A DNA stretch of 40,904 nt from Clostridiales bacterium. Lineage in GTDB: Bacteria > Bacillota > Clostridia > Oscillospirales > Oscillospiraceae. This document shows positions 1-9,035 of the stretch, in pieces. The stretch covers positions 1 to 40,904 of the forward strand of contig JALETK010000096.1 of the NCBI GenBank assembly GCA_022781505.1, in the 5' to 3' direction. Numbering within the stretch: the stretch's first letter is position 1; each line of letters opens with the position of its first letter. The notes under the pieces are model-generated. The model had not been told where the DNA came from and ran no database searches. It saw only the letters and a program-made list of their open reading frames with translations. The translations under genes were made by a program, and so were the position numbers.

Positions 1-1488
1 GAGAGCGTCTTCTCCGGAGCCGATGCCTTTAAGCTCTATGACACCTATGGCTTCCCCATCGACCTCACGGCGGAGATGGTGGAGGACGAGGGCATGACCG
101 TGGATCAGGCCGCCTTCCAGCAGCTCATGCAGGAGCAGAAGGTTCGGGCGAGAGAGGCCCGGAAGGCCCTGGGCGATCTGGCCTGGGCCGGCATTGATCT
201 GGGCCTGGACAACACCCCCACGGAGTTCACCGGCTACGAGAAAGATACGGACACCGGGAAGGTGCTGGCCGTGTGCGTGGGCGAGGAGGTCACCGGCTGC
301 ATCGCCGGTGGCGAGAGCGGCATTCTGGTGCTGGACAAGACTCCCTTCTATGCGGAGATGGGCGGCCAGACGGCGGACCACGGCACCATCACCGTGGGCG
401 GCTCCGTCTTTGCCGTCGCCAACGTCCAGAAGGACAAGGGCGGCAAGTACCTCCACCACGGAAAGCTCCTGTCCGGGGAGATCAAGGTGGATGACACCGC
501 CGTGGCGGCCATTGACACGGAGCGCCGGGCCGCCATCCGCCGGGCCCACTCCGCCACCCACCTGCTGCAAAGCGCTCTGGTGAAGGTTCTGGGAGACCAC
601 TGCCACCAGGCCGGTTCCCTGGTGGAGCCCGACCGGCTCCGCTTCGACTTCACCCACTATGAAGCCATCTCCAGAGAGGATCTGAAGAAAATCGAGAACG
701 AGACCATCCGGGAGATTCTCTCCGGCGCTCCTGTGGAGACCCTGGTGCTGCCCATTGAGGAGGCCAGGAAGCTGGGCGCCACTGCCCTGTTCGGGGAAAA
801 GTACGGCGATACCGTCCGGGTGGTGAAGATGGGCGACATCTCCCTGGAGTTCTGCGGCGGCACCCACCTGGACAACACCGCCAAGGCGGGCCTGTTCCAC
901 ATCGTCTCCGAGTCCTCCATCGCCTCCGGCGTCCGCCGGATTGAAGCCGTCACCGGCCCTGCTGTGCTGGAGCTTCTGGCCAGGGCCGACGAGACCATTC
1001 TGCGGGCCGCCGAGGCCGTGAAGGCCAACAGCCCCGCCGAGCTGGTGCGCAAGGCGGAGCAGACCACCCAGGAGCTGAAGGAAGCCAAGCGGGTGATTGA
1101 CCAGTACAAGGCCAAGGAATCCGCCGGCGGCGCGGACAGCATCCTGAAAAACGCCAGGGAGCTGGGGGGCCTCCATGTGGCCACCTGCAAGCTCACCCAG
1201 GGGGACGCCAACTCCCTGCGGAAGCTGGGCGACGTGCTCCGGGACAAGGACCCTGCCGTGGTGGCCGTGCTGGCCCTCCTGGGGGAGAAGCTCACCCTCC
1301 AGGCAGTCTGCGGCAAGGAGGCCGTGGCCAGGGGGGTCAAGGCCGGGGACATCATCAAGACCATCGCTCCCATCTGCGGCGGCCGGGGCGGCGGCAAGCC
1401 CGACTCCGCCATGGGCGGCGGCTCCGACCTTACCAAGGTGGATGAGGCCCTGGCAGCCGTGACGGACTTCGTTTCTGGGAAAGTATAA
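1..1488 (+). CDS. alaS: Alanine--tRNA ligase, C-terminal part (5' truncated by window edge)
   Basis: Frame is open from base 1 (ESVFSGADAFKLYDTYGFPIDLT...). AlaS editing/DHHA1 motifs: RRAHSATHLLQSAL, EFCGGTHLDNTAKAGLFHIVSESSIASGVRRIEAVTG. Confidence 0.97.
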   Translation, partial: ESVFSGADAFKLYDTYGFPIDLTAEMVEDEGMTVDQAAFQQLMQEQKVRAREARKALGDLAWAGIDLGLDNTPTEFTGYEKDTDTGKVLAVCVGEEVTGCIAGGESGILVLDKTPFYAEMGGQTADHGTITVGGSVFAVANVQKDKGGKYLHHGKLLSGEIKVDDTAVAAIDTERRAAIRRAHSATHLLQSALVKVLGDHCHQAGSLVEPDRLRFDFTHYEAISREDLKKIENETIREILSGAPVETLVLPIEEARKLGATALFGEKYGDTVRVVKMGDISLEFCGGTHLDNTAKAGLFHIVSESSIASGVRRIEAVTGPAVLELLARADETILRAAEAVKANSPAELVRKAEQTTQELKEAKRVIDQYKAKESAGGADSILKNARELGGLHVATCKLTQGDANSLRKLGDVLRDKDPAVVAVLALLGEKLTLQAVCGKEAVARGVKAGDIIKTIAPICGGRGGGKPDSAMGGGSDLTKVDEALAAVTDFVSGKV

Positions 1489-1496
1489 TTCCGGCC

Positions 1497-1527
1497 CATG
1501 GCTGTCCCGATTTCCGGGACAGCCATA
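1497..1527 (+). terminator. Hairpin after alaS
   Basis: CATGGCTGTCCC-gatttcc-GGGACAGCCAT stem-loop just after the stop codon; no clear U-tract. Confidence 0.5.
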
Positions 1528-1558
1528 GGGAAAATCCGGCGCACAGGTCAAAAAACAC

Positions 1559-1587
1559 TTGTAAACCGGAAACCGCTATACTATAAT
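1559..1587 (+). promoter_or_regulatory. Putative sigma70-type promoter for murC
   Basis: TTGTAA - 17 bp - TATAAT upstream of the murC start. Confidence 0.55.
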
Positions 1588-1629
1588 GGGGAGCTGAACC
1601 CAAATCGTGAATGATCCAGGGAGTTTAAT

Positions 1630-3000
1630 ATGGCTGCTTATCAAACGAATAAAATCAAATCCTATCTGAAGCCCGGCAAGCGGGTTCATCTGGTGGGAAT
1701 CGGAGGCGTCTCCATGCGTCCTTTGGGCCTGGTGCTCCAGGGCATGGGCATCCAGGTCACCGGCTCGGATATGAACGCCTCCGTGTCCACCGATGAGCTT
1801 CAGGCCCACGGCATTCAGGTCTTCATCGGGCACAGCGCGAAGAACGTCCAGGGGGCGGACTGCATCATCCGCACTGCCGCCGCCCACAATGACAATCCGG
1901 AAATTGCCGCCGCACGGGCCCGGGGCATTCCCGTCTTTGAGCGGGCTCAGGCCTGGGGTGTGCTGATGCAGAGCTACAAAAACGCCATCTGCATCTCCGG
2001 CACCCATGGCAAAACCACCACCACCTCCATGGTGACCCACATTCTCATGGCCGCCCAGTGGGACCCCACGGTTATGATCGGCGGGTACCTTCCCGCCCTC
2101 CACGCAGGCCATCGGGTGGGCAAGGGGGACTCCATCGTTCTGGAGAGCTGCGAATACTGCGATTCCTTTTTGAATTTCTTCCCCACCCTGGCGGTGGTGC
2201 TGAACATCGAGGCGGATCATCTGGATTACTTCAAGGATCTGCCGGACATTGAGAAGTCCTTCCGGAAGTTTGCCCAGCTGGTTCCCGCGGGCACCGGCCG
2301 GATCATTGCCAACGGGGACGACAAGAACACCATGGACGCCCTCCGGGGCATGGACTACATCACCTTCGGCCTGGAGGAGAAGAACAGGGTTCACGGTGAG
2401 AATTACTCCCAGGACTGGCGGGACTTCCAGGTGATCTGTGACGGGGAGCTCTACTGCACCCTCCAGCTCCACGTCTATGGCCGCCACAACGCCGCCAATG
2501 CCCTGGCCGCCGCCGCCGTGGCCTGGACCTTGGGCATCCCCGGCGAGGCCGTAGCCCGGGGCCTGGCCTCCTTCCGGGGAGCGGGCCGCCGCCTGGAGTT
2601 CAAGGGGAATTACAACGGTGCGGACATCTTTGATGACTATGCCCACCACCCCGGGGAGCTCCGGGCCACCATCGCCGCCGTGAAGGCCATGGGCTATCGC
2701 AGAATCATTCTGGCCTTCCAGCCCCACACCTACTCCCGTACCGCCGCCCTCTTCGACGACTTCGTCCGGGAGCTCCGCACGGTGGATCAGGTGGTTCTGG
2801 CGGAGATTTATGCCGCCCGGGAGCGGAACACCGTCGGTATCTCCTCCCGGGATCTGGCCAACAAGGTCCCCGGAGCCGTATACTTTGAGACGCTTCCGGA
2901 GGTGACCACCTACCTCCGCCGCATCGCCCAGCCCGATGACGTGATCCTCACCGTGGGCGCGGGAGATATTTACAAAGCCGGAGAGGCCATGCTGGAGTGA
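1630..3000 (+). CDS. murC: UDP-N-acetylmuramate--L-alanine ligase
   Basis: GIGGVSMRPLGLVLQGMGIQVTGSD, CISGTHGKTTTTSMV, DDYAHHPGELRATI, FQPHTYSRT: MurC motifs. Confidence 0.97.
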   Translation: MAAYQTNKIKSYLKPGKRVHLVGIGGVSMRPLGLVLQGMGIQVTGSDMNASVSTDELQAHGIQVFIGHSAKNVQGADCIIRTAAAHNDNPEIAAARARGIPVFERAQAWGVLMQSYKNAICISGTHGKTTTTSMVTHILMAAQWDPTVMIGGYLPALHAGHRVGKGDSIVLESCEYCDSFLNFFPTLAVVLNIEADHLDYFKDLPDIEKSFRKFAQLVPAGTGRIIANGDDKNTMDALRGMDYITFGLEEKNRVHGENYSQDWRDFQVICDGELYCTLQLHVYGRHNAANALAAAAVAWTLGIPGEAVARGLASFRGAGRRLEFKGNYNGADIFDDYAHHPGELRATIAAVKAMGYRRIILAFQPHTYSRTAALFDDFVRELRTVDQVVLAEIYAARERNTVGISSRDLANKVPGAVYFETLPEVTTYLRRIAQPDDVILTVGAGDIYKAGEAMLE

Positions 3001-3014
3001 CCTGCCGGGAAAAC

Positions 3015-3075
3015 CATATGGAAAACGTGCCCGCGGCCTGCGCCATCGCAGCGCCGTGGGCACGTTTTCCATATG
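3015..3075 (+). terminator. Long stem-loop downstream of murC
   Basis: CATATGGAAAACGTGCCC(G)CGGC pairs with GCCG(T)GGGCACGTTTTCCATATG; 18 perfect bp, then one mismatch, then 4 bp. Confidence 0.55.
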
Positions 3076-3179
3076 CTGAGGCTATGTACCTGTGAAAGAG
3101 GATTTCCCCCTTTTTACGGGGCTGAAACCGGCCTTTTGAGGAACACTATAGACAGTCTCAAAGGAAGGAGCTTCTAGAT

Positions 3180-4127
3180 ATGGCTGTCACGAATCACATA
3201 TATGATATGCTGATCATCGGAGGAGGCCCCGCCGGGTGCACGGCGGCGCTGTACGCCGCCCGGGCCGGGCTGGACGCCCTGGTTTTGGAAAAGCTGGCCC
3301 CCGGCGGGCAGATGGCACAGGCCCATTGGATTGACAACTACCCCGGCTTTGACGGGGGCATTGACGGCTTTTCCCTGGCGGAAAAAATGTGGCGTCAGGC
3401 GGAGCGCTTCGGCGCCAAAAGGGCGGCGGCGGAGGTTCTTTCCCTGGACCTCCGGGCCAATCCCAAGGAAGCGGGAACCGGCGAAGGGAGCTTCTATGGC
3501 AGAACCCTGGTGTTTGCCGCCGGGGCAGCACCCCGGGAGCTGGGGCTTCCCATGGCCGATGCGCTGATTGGCCGGGGGGTCAGCTACTGCGCCGCCTGCG
3601 ACGGCATGTTCTATCGGGGCAAGACCGTGGTGGTTGTGGGAGGCGGCAACACGGCGGCTGCGGACGCGATGCTTCTCAGCCGCGTGGCGGAGAAGGTGAT
3701 TCTGGTTCACCGCAGGGATACCTTGCGGGCAGCCAAAATCTATCACCGGCCTCTGATGGAAGCCGGGAACGTGGAATTCTGCTGGAACAGCACGGTCACC
3801 GGCCTGATGTACGGGGACAGGCTCACCGGCGTCCGCATCCGGGACCGGAATACCGGCCTGCAAAGGGAGCTGGCCTGCGACGGCGTGTTTGTCAGCATCG
3901 GCAGAAAGCCCGCCACGGAGCTGGTGCGGGGACAGCTGGAGCTGGATGATTCGGGCTATGTGGCGGCAGACGGTTCCACCGAGACCGGCATCCCCGGGGT
4001 CTATGCCGTGGGAGATGTGAGGGCCAAGACCCTCCGGCAGATTGTGACGGCAGTTGCCGACGGAGCCGTGGCCGCAGACCGGGCAGAGGCCTATCTTGCG
4101 CACCAGCGCCCCCATTTGTCATCCTGA
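3180..4127 (+). CDS. trxB: Thioredoxin reductase-like FAD/NAD(P) oxidoreductase
   Basis: GGGPAGCTAALYAARAG FAD site, YCAACDGMFYRG CxxC redox motif, VVGGGNTAAADA NADPH site, GVYAVGDV; SD AGGAGC upstream of ATG. Confidence 0.88.
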   Translation: MAVTNHIYDMLIIGGGPAGCTAALYAARAGLDALVLEKLAPGGQMAQAHWIDNYPGFDGGIDGFSLAEKMWRQAERFGAKRAAAEVLSLDLRANPKEAGTGEGSFYGRTLVFAAGAAPRELGLPMADALIGRGVSYCAACDGMFYRGKTVVVVGGGNTAAADAMLLSRVAEKVILVHRRDTLRAAKIYHRPLMEAGNVEFCWNSTVTGLMYGDRLTGVRIRDRNTGLQRELACDGVFVSIGRKPATELVRGQLELDDSGYVAADGSTETGIPGVYAVGDVRAKTLRQIVTAVADGAVAADRAEAYLAHQRPHLSS

Positions 4128-4142
4128 GGCGCAGCCGAAGGA
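4118..4142 (+). repeat. Dispersed repeat fragment (GTCATcCtGAGGCGCAGCCGAAGGA)
   Basis: Shares GAGGCGCAGCCGAAGGA exactly with the minus strand of 12055-12079; overlaps the trxB stop codon. Confidence 0.6.
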
Positions 4143-4355
4143 AGACAAGCCGGGGCTGTGGTTATTTCATTACAATGACACAGATGGGAGCCTTTACGGT
4201 TTGACAGGGGAGCCAAGGCTCCGGCAGGTGCCCTACGGACACAGGGGGCGGCTGAACAGGTGCGGGCAGAGTAAGCGAAAACACGCCAGGGGACAGGGAA
4301 CCGGCCTTGTACCATGACGTGTTTTTCCTATCAGGGGAGGGGAGAAGCGCCTGAC

Positions 4356-4724
4356 TCACTGCCGGGCAAAGCTCAGGTATCTGGTTCCCTGGAAGGAGAG
4401 CAGCCCCCGGTCTCCCTCTGCCAGCATTCCGTATTCCGCCGCGTTCATGGGCAGCTCCATCCGGTCCCCGCTGGGCACCTGGAAAGTGACGTAATAGCTG
4501 GTGGAGGAGGTGACACAGCCGCTGTGGCCAATGGGATCGTGGCGATGGTGGACGCTGTACCGCTTGGTGACCACGGTGGCCTCCACCGTCAGCCGGGGGG
4601 CGTGGTTGTTCCGGTTCCACTGCCGGAGGCCCTGGATGATGAAGAAAATCACCATGCCCAGAACCAGAAAAAAGACGATAAAAAAGAGAAGCTCAAATCC
4701 ACCGCCAAAAAAGAAGTCCGACAT
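4356..4724 (-). CDS. DUF2500-like small membrane protein
   Basis: MSDFFFGGGFELLFFIVFFLVLGMVIFFIIQGL (TM), then VEATVVTKRYSVHHRHDPIGHSG...YYVTFQVPSGDRMELPM...GMLAEGDRGLLSFQGTRYLSF. SD GAGGAGG lies 9 nt upstream of the internal ATG, so the ORF-track start is too early. Confidence 0.75.
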   Translation of the reverse strand: MSDFFFGGGFELLFFIVFFLVLGMVIFFIIQGLRQWNRNNHAPRLTVEATVVTKRYSVHHRHDPIGHSGCVTSSTSYYVTFQVPSGDRMELPMNAAEYGMLAEGDRGLLSFQGTRYLSFARQ

Positions 4725-5019
4725 AAGTAACATCCTCCTCTTTGCTTCTTTACCAATATTATACACAATTTTTTTGAATAAGTAAATATGAAACAGAGAA
4801 AAAGAGAAAAGCCGGGAGGCGGGCGGCGGTGGCGGAAGGGGCGAAAATTTGGATTTACATGGTGTTTTTGTAAAAGAAACCGGGGAAAGTATTGGAGCTT
4901 TTTGTCTCTTTTGCGGGAAATGAAAAAAAGTGTTGTTTCCTCCATAAAAATGGTGTAAAATAATCCGGATGAAGTTCTTATAGACAACCCGCAATACTGT
5001 ATTGGAGGTTTTATAAATT

Positions 5020-6585
5020 ATGAAAAAACCCATTGTTTTGGTAATCATGGATGGCGTTGGCCGGGGCGATGGCGGCCCCGGGGATGCCGTAAAGCAGGCG
5101 AACACCCCCACCCTGGACATGCTCCTGGAGAACTACCCCCACACCTGGCTGAAGGCCCACGGCACCGCCGTCGGCCTGCCCACGGATGAAGACATGGGCA
5201 ACTCCGAGGTGGGCCACAATGCCCTGGGCTGCGGCCAGGTTTACTCCCAGGGCGCCAAGCTGGTGGAGGAGTCCATCGAGTCCGGCAAGCTGTTCGCCTC
5301 CAGGACCTGGACCGACCTGGTCTCCAACTGTCTGGAGAATGACAAGGCCCTCCACTTCCTGGGCCTTCTGTCCGACGGCAATGTGCACTCCAACATCTCC
5401 CACCTGTTTGCCATGCTGAAGGCCGCCAAGGCCGCCGGCGTGAAGAAGGCCTACTGCCACATTCTCCTGGACGGCCGTGACGTGCCCGCTACCTCCGCCC
5501 TCACCTATGTGGATCAGCTGGAGGAGGTTCTGGCCTCCCTGCGGGAGCCGGGCTTTGACTATGCCATCGCCTCCGGCGGCGGCCGCATGACCATCACCAT
5601 GGACCGTTACCAGGCCAACTGGGCCATGGTGGAGGCCGGCTGGCGCACCCATGTCCAGGGCCAGGGCCGTCAGTTCGCCACCGCCGCCCAGGCCATCGAG
5701 ACCTACCGGGCGGAGACCGGCTGCATCGACCAGGACCTGCCCGCCTTCGTGGTGGCCCGGGAGGGTGAGCCTGTGGCGAAGATCGCCAACGGCGACAGCG
5801 TGATTCTCTTCAACTTCCGGGGCGACCGGGCCCAGGAGATCTCCCTGGCCTTTGACCGGGCGGACTTTGACAAGTTTGACCGGGGAGACTACACCGGCGT
5901 GAAGTTCGCCGGTATGCTGGAGTATGACGGAGATCTGAAGATCCCCCAGCACTATCTGGTGGAGCCCCCTGTGATTCGTAACACCCTCACCGAGGTGCTG
6001 TGCGCCCATGACATCCGGGAGTACGCCCTGTCCGAGACCCAGAAGTACGGCCATGTCACCTACTTCTGGAACGGCAACCGCTCCGGGAAGGTCAACGAGT
6101 CCCTGGAGGACTACGAGGAGATTCCCTCCGACGAGATCCCCTTCGAGCAGGCTCCCGCCATGAAGTCCGTGGAGATCACGGATCACATGATTGCAGCCAT
6201 GGCTTCCAGGAAGTACGACTTCCTCCGCTGCAACTTCCCCAACGGCGACATGGTGGGCCACACCGGCGTCCTGGAGGCGGTCATCACCGCCATGGAGTGC
6301 GTGGACAAGGGCCTGGCCCGGATTCTGGAGGCTGCCGACCAGCTGGGCTATACCGTCCTCATCACCGCCGACCACGGCAACGCCGACCAGATGACCGAGA
6401 CCAAGAAGGGCAAGACCTCCGTGCGCACCGCCCACAGCCTGAATCCCGTTCCCTTCATCATCTATGACAAGGAAAACAAGTACACCATCCGGGAGGGCGC
6501 CTACGGCCTTGCCAACGTGGCTCCCACGGTGGTGAAGATGATGGGCATTGTGCCCCCCGAGTGCTGGGAAGAGGCCATGATTTGA
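5020..6585 (+). CDS. gpmI: 2,3-bisphosphoglycerate-independent phosphoglycerate mutase
   Basis: VLVIMDGVGRG, GNSEVGHNALGCGQV, LLDGRDVPATSA, TADHGNADQM. Confidence 0.96.
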   Translation: MKKPIVLVIMDGVGRGDGGPGDAVKQANTPTLDMLLENYPHTWLKAHGTAVGLPTDEDMGNSEVGHNALGCGQVYSQGAKLVEESIESGKLFASRTWTDLVSNCLENDKALHFLGLLSDGNVHSNISHLFAMLKAAKAAGVKKAYCHILLDGRDVPATSALTYVDQLEEVLASLREPGFDYAIASGGGRMTITMDRYQANWAMVEAGWRTHVQGQGRQFATAAQAIETYRAETGCIDQDLPAFVVAREGEPVAKIANGDSVILFNFRGDRAQEISLAFDRADFDKFDRGDYTGVKFAGMLEYDGDLKIPQHYLVEPPVIRNTLTEVLCAHDIREYALSETQKYGHVTYFWNGNRSGKVNESLEDYEEIPSDEIPFEQAPAMKSVEITDHMIAAMASRKYDFLRCNFPNGDMVGHTGVLEAVITAMECVDKGLARILEAADQLGYTVLITADHGNADQMTETKKGKTSVRTAHSLNPVPFIIYDKENKYTIREGAYGLANVAPTVVKMMGIVPPECWEEAMI

Positions 6586-6595
6586 TATTTGCAGC

Positions 6596-6635
6596 TCCCT
6601 GGCCGGGTTTTCTCCCGGGAAAACCCGGCCAGGGA
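6596..6635 (+). terminator. Stem-loop after gpmI
   Basis: TCCCTGGCCGGGTTTTC / GAAAACCCGGCCAGGGA, 17-bp perfect stem. Confidence 0.6.
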
Positions 6636-6646
6636 CAACTTCCCCC

Positions 6647-6675
6647 TTGTGCTTTTGGCTCCCATGGGGTAAAAT
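6647..6675 (+). promoter_or_regulatory. Putative promoter for the Asp23/DAK2 genes
   Basis: TTGTGC - 17 bp - TAAAAT. Confidence 0.45.
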
Positions 6676-6719
6676 AGAAGCACATATTCAGCCGGGATAC
6701 CGGCGAAGGAGGTACCACA

Positions 6720-7073
6720 ATGATTCGTCAGAACACGGATAAGGGTGCTGTCGTGATTGGCAGCAGCGTATATACAAACATTGCCGGCGTCGCCGCGTCC
6801 AACTGCTTCGGCGTAAAGGGTATGGCCATGCGTTCCATGACCGACGGCCTGGTGCACCTTCTGCGGAAGGAGTCCATGAGCAAGGGCGTGCGGGTGCATT
6901 TCCATGAGGACGATTCCATTTCCATTGACCTTCACATCATGGTGGATCACGGTGTAAACCTGGCCGCCGTGGGCAGCTCCATTATCTCCGAGGTGCGCTA
7001 TGTGGTGAACAAATGCACCGGCACCCAGGTTCGCGCCGTGAATGTCTACATTGATTCCATGATGATTGGGTGA
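6720..7073 (+). CDS. Asp23/Gls24 family protein
   Basis: Size and family pattern: VVIGSSVYTNIAGVAASNCFGVKGM...ISIDLHIMVDHGVNLAAVGSSIISEVRYVVNKCTGTQVRAVNVYIDSM. Precedes a DAK2 gene, as is common in Firmicutes. Confidence 0.88.
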   Translation: MIRQNTDKGAVVIGSSVYTNIAGVAASNCFGVKGMAMRSMTDGLVHLLRKESMSKGVRVHFHEDDSISIDLHIMVDHGVNLAAVGSSIISEVRYVVNKCTGTQVRAVNVYIDSMMIG

Positions 7074-7123
7074 GCCCAATCCTGACTATGGGCTTGTCCC
7101 AGTTTTCGGAGGTGTAATTTCCA

Positions 7124-8755
7124 TTGAGGCAGACCATTAACGGGGCCGATTTTCGCAGACTGATCATCAGCGCGGCCGCCTCTATTGAGATCCACAAGCA
7201 ATCGATCAACGAACTGAACGTATTCCCTGTGCCGGATGGAGACACGGGCACCAATATGTCCATGACCATCAACGCCGCTGTGACGGATCTGAAGCGGGCG
7301 GAGGACCCCAGCCTGGAGAAGGCTGCCTCCATTGCCGCCTCCGCCATGCTCCGGGGCGCCCGGGGCAACTCCGGCGTCATCCTGAGCCTTTTGTTCCGGG
7401 GCATTTCCAAGGCCCTGAAGGGCGCCGGGGAGTGTGACGGCGTTCTGTGGGCCAAGGCCCTCCAGGAGGGCGTGGACGCCGCCTACAAGGCGGTCATGAA
7501 GCCTGCGGAGGGCACCATTCTGACGGTGGCCCGGCTGGCCGCCGCCAAGGCGGGCCAGGCCGCCCAGGAGAACAGCTATTTTGAGTTTGTCCACGAGGCC
7601 GCCACCCAGGAGGCCAAGGTGGCCCTGGCCAACACGGTGAATCAGAACCCCGTCCTCAAGAAGGCGGGCGTCATCGACGCCGGCGGCAAGGGCTGGCTGT
7701 GGGCCATGGAGGCCATGCTCGCCTCTCTGCGGGGGGAGGACGTGACCGTGCCGGAGGACTTCCAGGCGGAGGCGCCCAGGGAGCAGGCGGATTTCTCCGA
7801 GTTCAATACGGAGGACATCACCTTCACCTACTGCACCGAGTTCATCGTCTCCCGGGAAAATGACAAGGACCCGGAAAACCTCCGCGCCTTCCTCCAGGAG
7901 CTGGGCGACAGCCTGGTGCTGGTGGATGACGATGAGATCATCAAGGTCCATGTGCACACCAACAACCCCGGCACCGCCCTCCAGGAGGCCCTGACCTACG
8001 GCTCTTTTGTGACGGTGAAGATTGAGAACATGCGCCTGCAGCACACGGAGAAGGTCATGAGCGAGCAGGAGCTTCAGCCCCAGGTGGCCGCGCCGGAGAA
8101 GAAGTTCGGCGTGGTGACGGTGTGCGCCGGTGACGGCATTGCCTCCGTGTTCAAGGATCTGGGGGTGGACGGCATCATCTCCGGCGGCCAGACCATGAAC
8201 CCCTCCACCCAGGACATTCTCACTGCGGTGAATCAGGTTCCGGCGGAGATTGTGTTCGTGTTCCCCAACAATAAGAACATCATCATGGCCGCAGAGCAGG
8301 TGGATCCCCTCACGGAGAAGAAGGTCATTGTGATTCCCTCCAAGACCATCCCCCAGGGCATCACCGCCATGCTGAGCTACGATCCCGAGGGCAGCGAGGA
8401 GGCCAACGTGGAGGCCATGACGGAGGCTCTCTCCAATGTGGACACCATGCAGATCACCTATGCCGCCCGGGACTCCGATTTTGACGGCTATGAGATTCAC
8501 CAGGGGGACTATCTCGCCATGTACGGCAAGTCCCTATTCGCCACCTCCCGGGACATCAACACCGTTCTCCGGGGCCTGGCGGAAAAGGTCCGGGATCTGG
8601 GCCGGGAGTATATCACCATCTTCTACGGCGAGGACATCACCGAGAAGCAGGCCTCCAAGGCGGCGGACATCTTCAGCGATATCTGCACCGGCGCCGACGT
8701 AAACCTCCTGTCCGGCGGCCAGCCTGTGTATTACTACCTGATTTCCGCGGAATAA
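7124..8755 (+). CDS. DAK2 domain protein (FakA/YloV-like fatty acid kinase)
   Basis: FPVPDGDTGTNMSMTI, RGARGNSGVILSLLFRGI, VHVHTNNPG; TTG start with GGAGGT SD. Confidence 0.92.
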   Translation: MRQTINGADFRRLIISAAASIEIHKQSINELNVFPVPDGDTGTNMSMTINAAVTDLKRAEDPSLEKAASIAASAMLRGARGNSGVILSLLFRGISKALKGAGECDGVLWAKALQEGVDAAYKAVMKPAEGTILTVARLAAAKAGQAAQENSYFEFVHEAATQEAKVALANTVNQNPVLKKAGVIDAGGKGWLWAMEAMLASLRGEDVTVPEDFQAEAPREQADFSEFNTEDITFTYCTEFIVSRENDKDPENLRAFLQELGDSLVLVDDDEIIKVHVHTNNPGTALQEALTYGSFVTVKIENMRLQHTEKVMSEQELQPQVAAPEKKFGVVTVCAGDGIASVFKDLGVDGIISGGQTMNPSTQDILTAVNQVPAEIVFVFPNNKNIIMAAEQVDPLTEKKVIVIPSKTIPQGITAMLSYDPEGSEEANVEAMTEALSNVDTMQITYAARDSDFDGYEIHQGDYLAMYGKSLFATSRDINTVLRGLAEKVRDLGREYITIFYGEDITEKQASKAADIFSDICTGADVNLLSGGQPVYYYLISAE

Positions 8756-8807
8756 GCCGGGGGGCTTCCCAATTTCCCGCCCCACCGGCGCCAATGGAAT
8801 ATGCAAT

Positions 8808-8843
8808 CAAAAGGCTGCCCTGTACGGGCAGCCTTTTTAATGT
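8808..8843 (+). terminator. Rho-independent terminator after the DAK2 gene
   Basis: AAAAGGCTGCCC-tgta-CGGGCAGCCTTTTTAA. Confidence 0.85.
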
Positions 8844-8905
8844 TTAAAAAATCTTTAAGAAAGTCATAAACTTTTATAAAATCAGAAAAAACCCTTGCTT
8901 TTTCA

Positions 8906-8935
8906 TTGACAGGAGTGAGGAAATCACGGTATAAT
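8906..8935 (+). promoter_or_regulatory. Putative promoter for the alpha-oxoamine synthase gene
   Basis: TTGACA - 18 bp - TATAAT. Confidence 0.6.
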
Positions 8936-9035
8936 CCATTTGTTGCAATATCAACAAGAGGATGGGCGGCCGGAGGCGGCGGCCTCACGGCAATTGCGCC
9001 GCGCCTATGGCCTGTCCGGAAAAGGAGAAGAGAAA

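Noticed and set aside
1576-3072. 498-aa ORF antisense to murC (likewise 5011-6435, 7046-8500, 31044-32609, 36405-38186)
   Set aside because: All mirror conserved sense genes, have no recognisable motifs, and show antisense compositional bias.
4197-4350. Possible structured RNA or riboswitch between trxB and the DUF2500 gene
   Set aside because: Checked by eye for SRP, RNase P and cobalamin signatures; none found. Looks like degraded dispersed-repeat sequence, and the flanking genes are convergent, so a leader role is unlikely.
6720-8755. Asp23-DAK2 pair as a novel module
   Set aside because: This adjacency is widespread in Firmicutes; ordinary.
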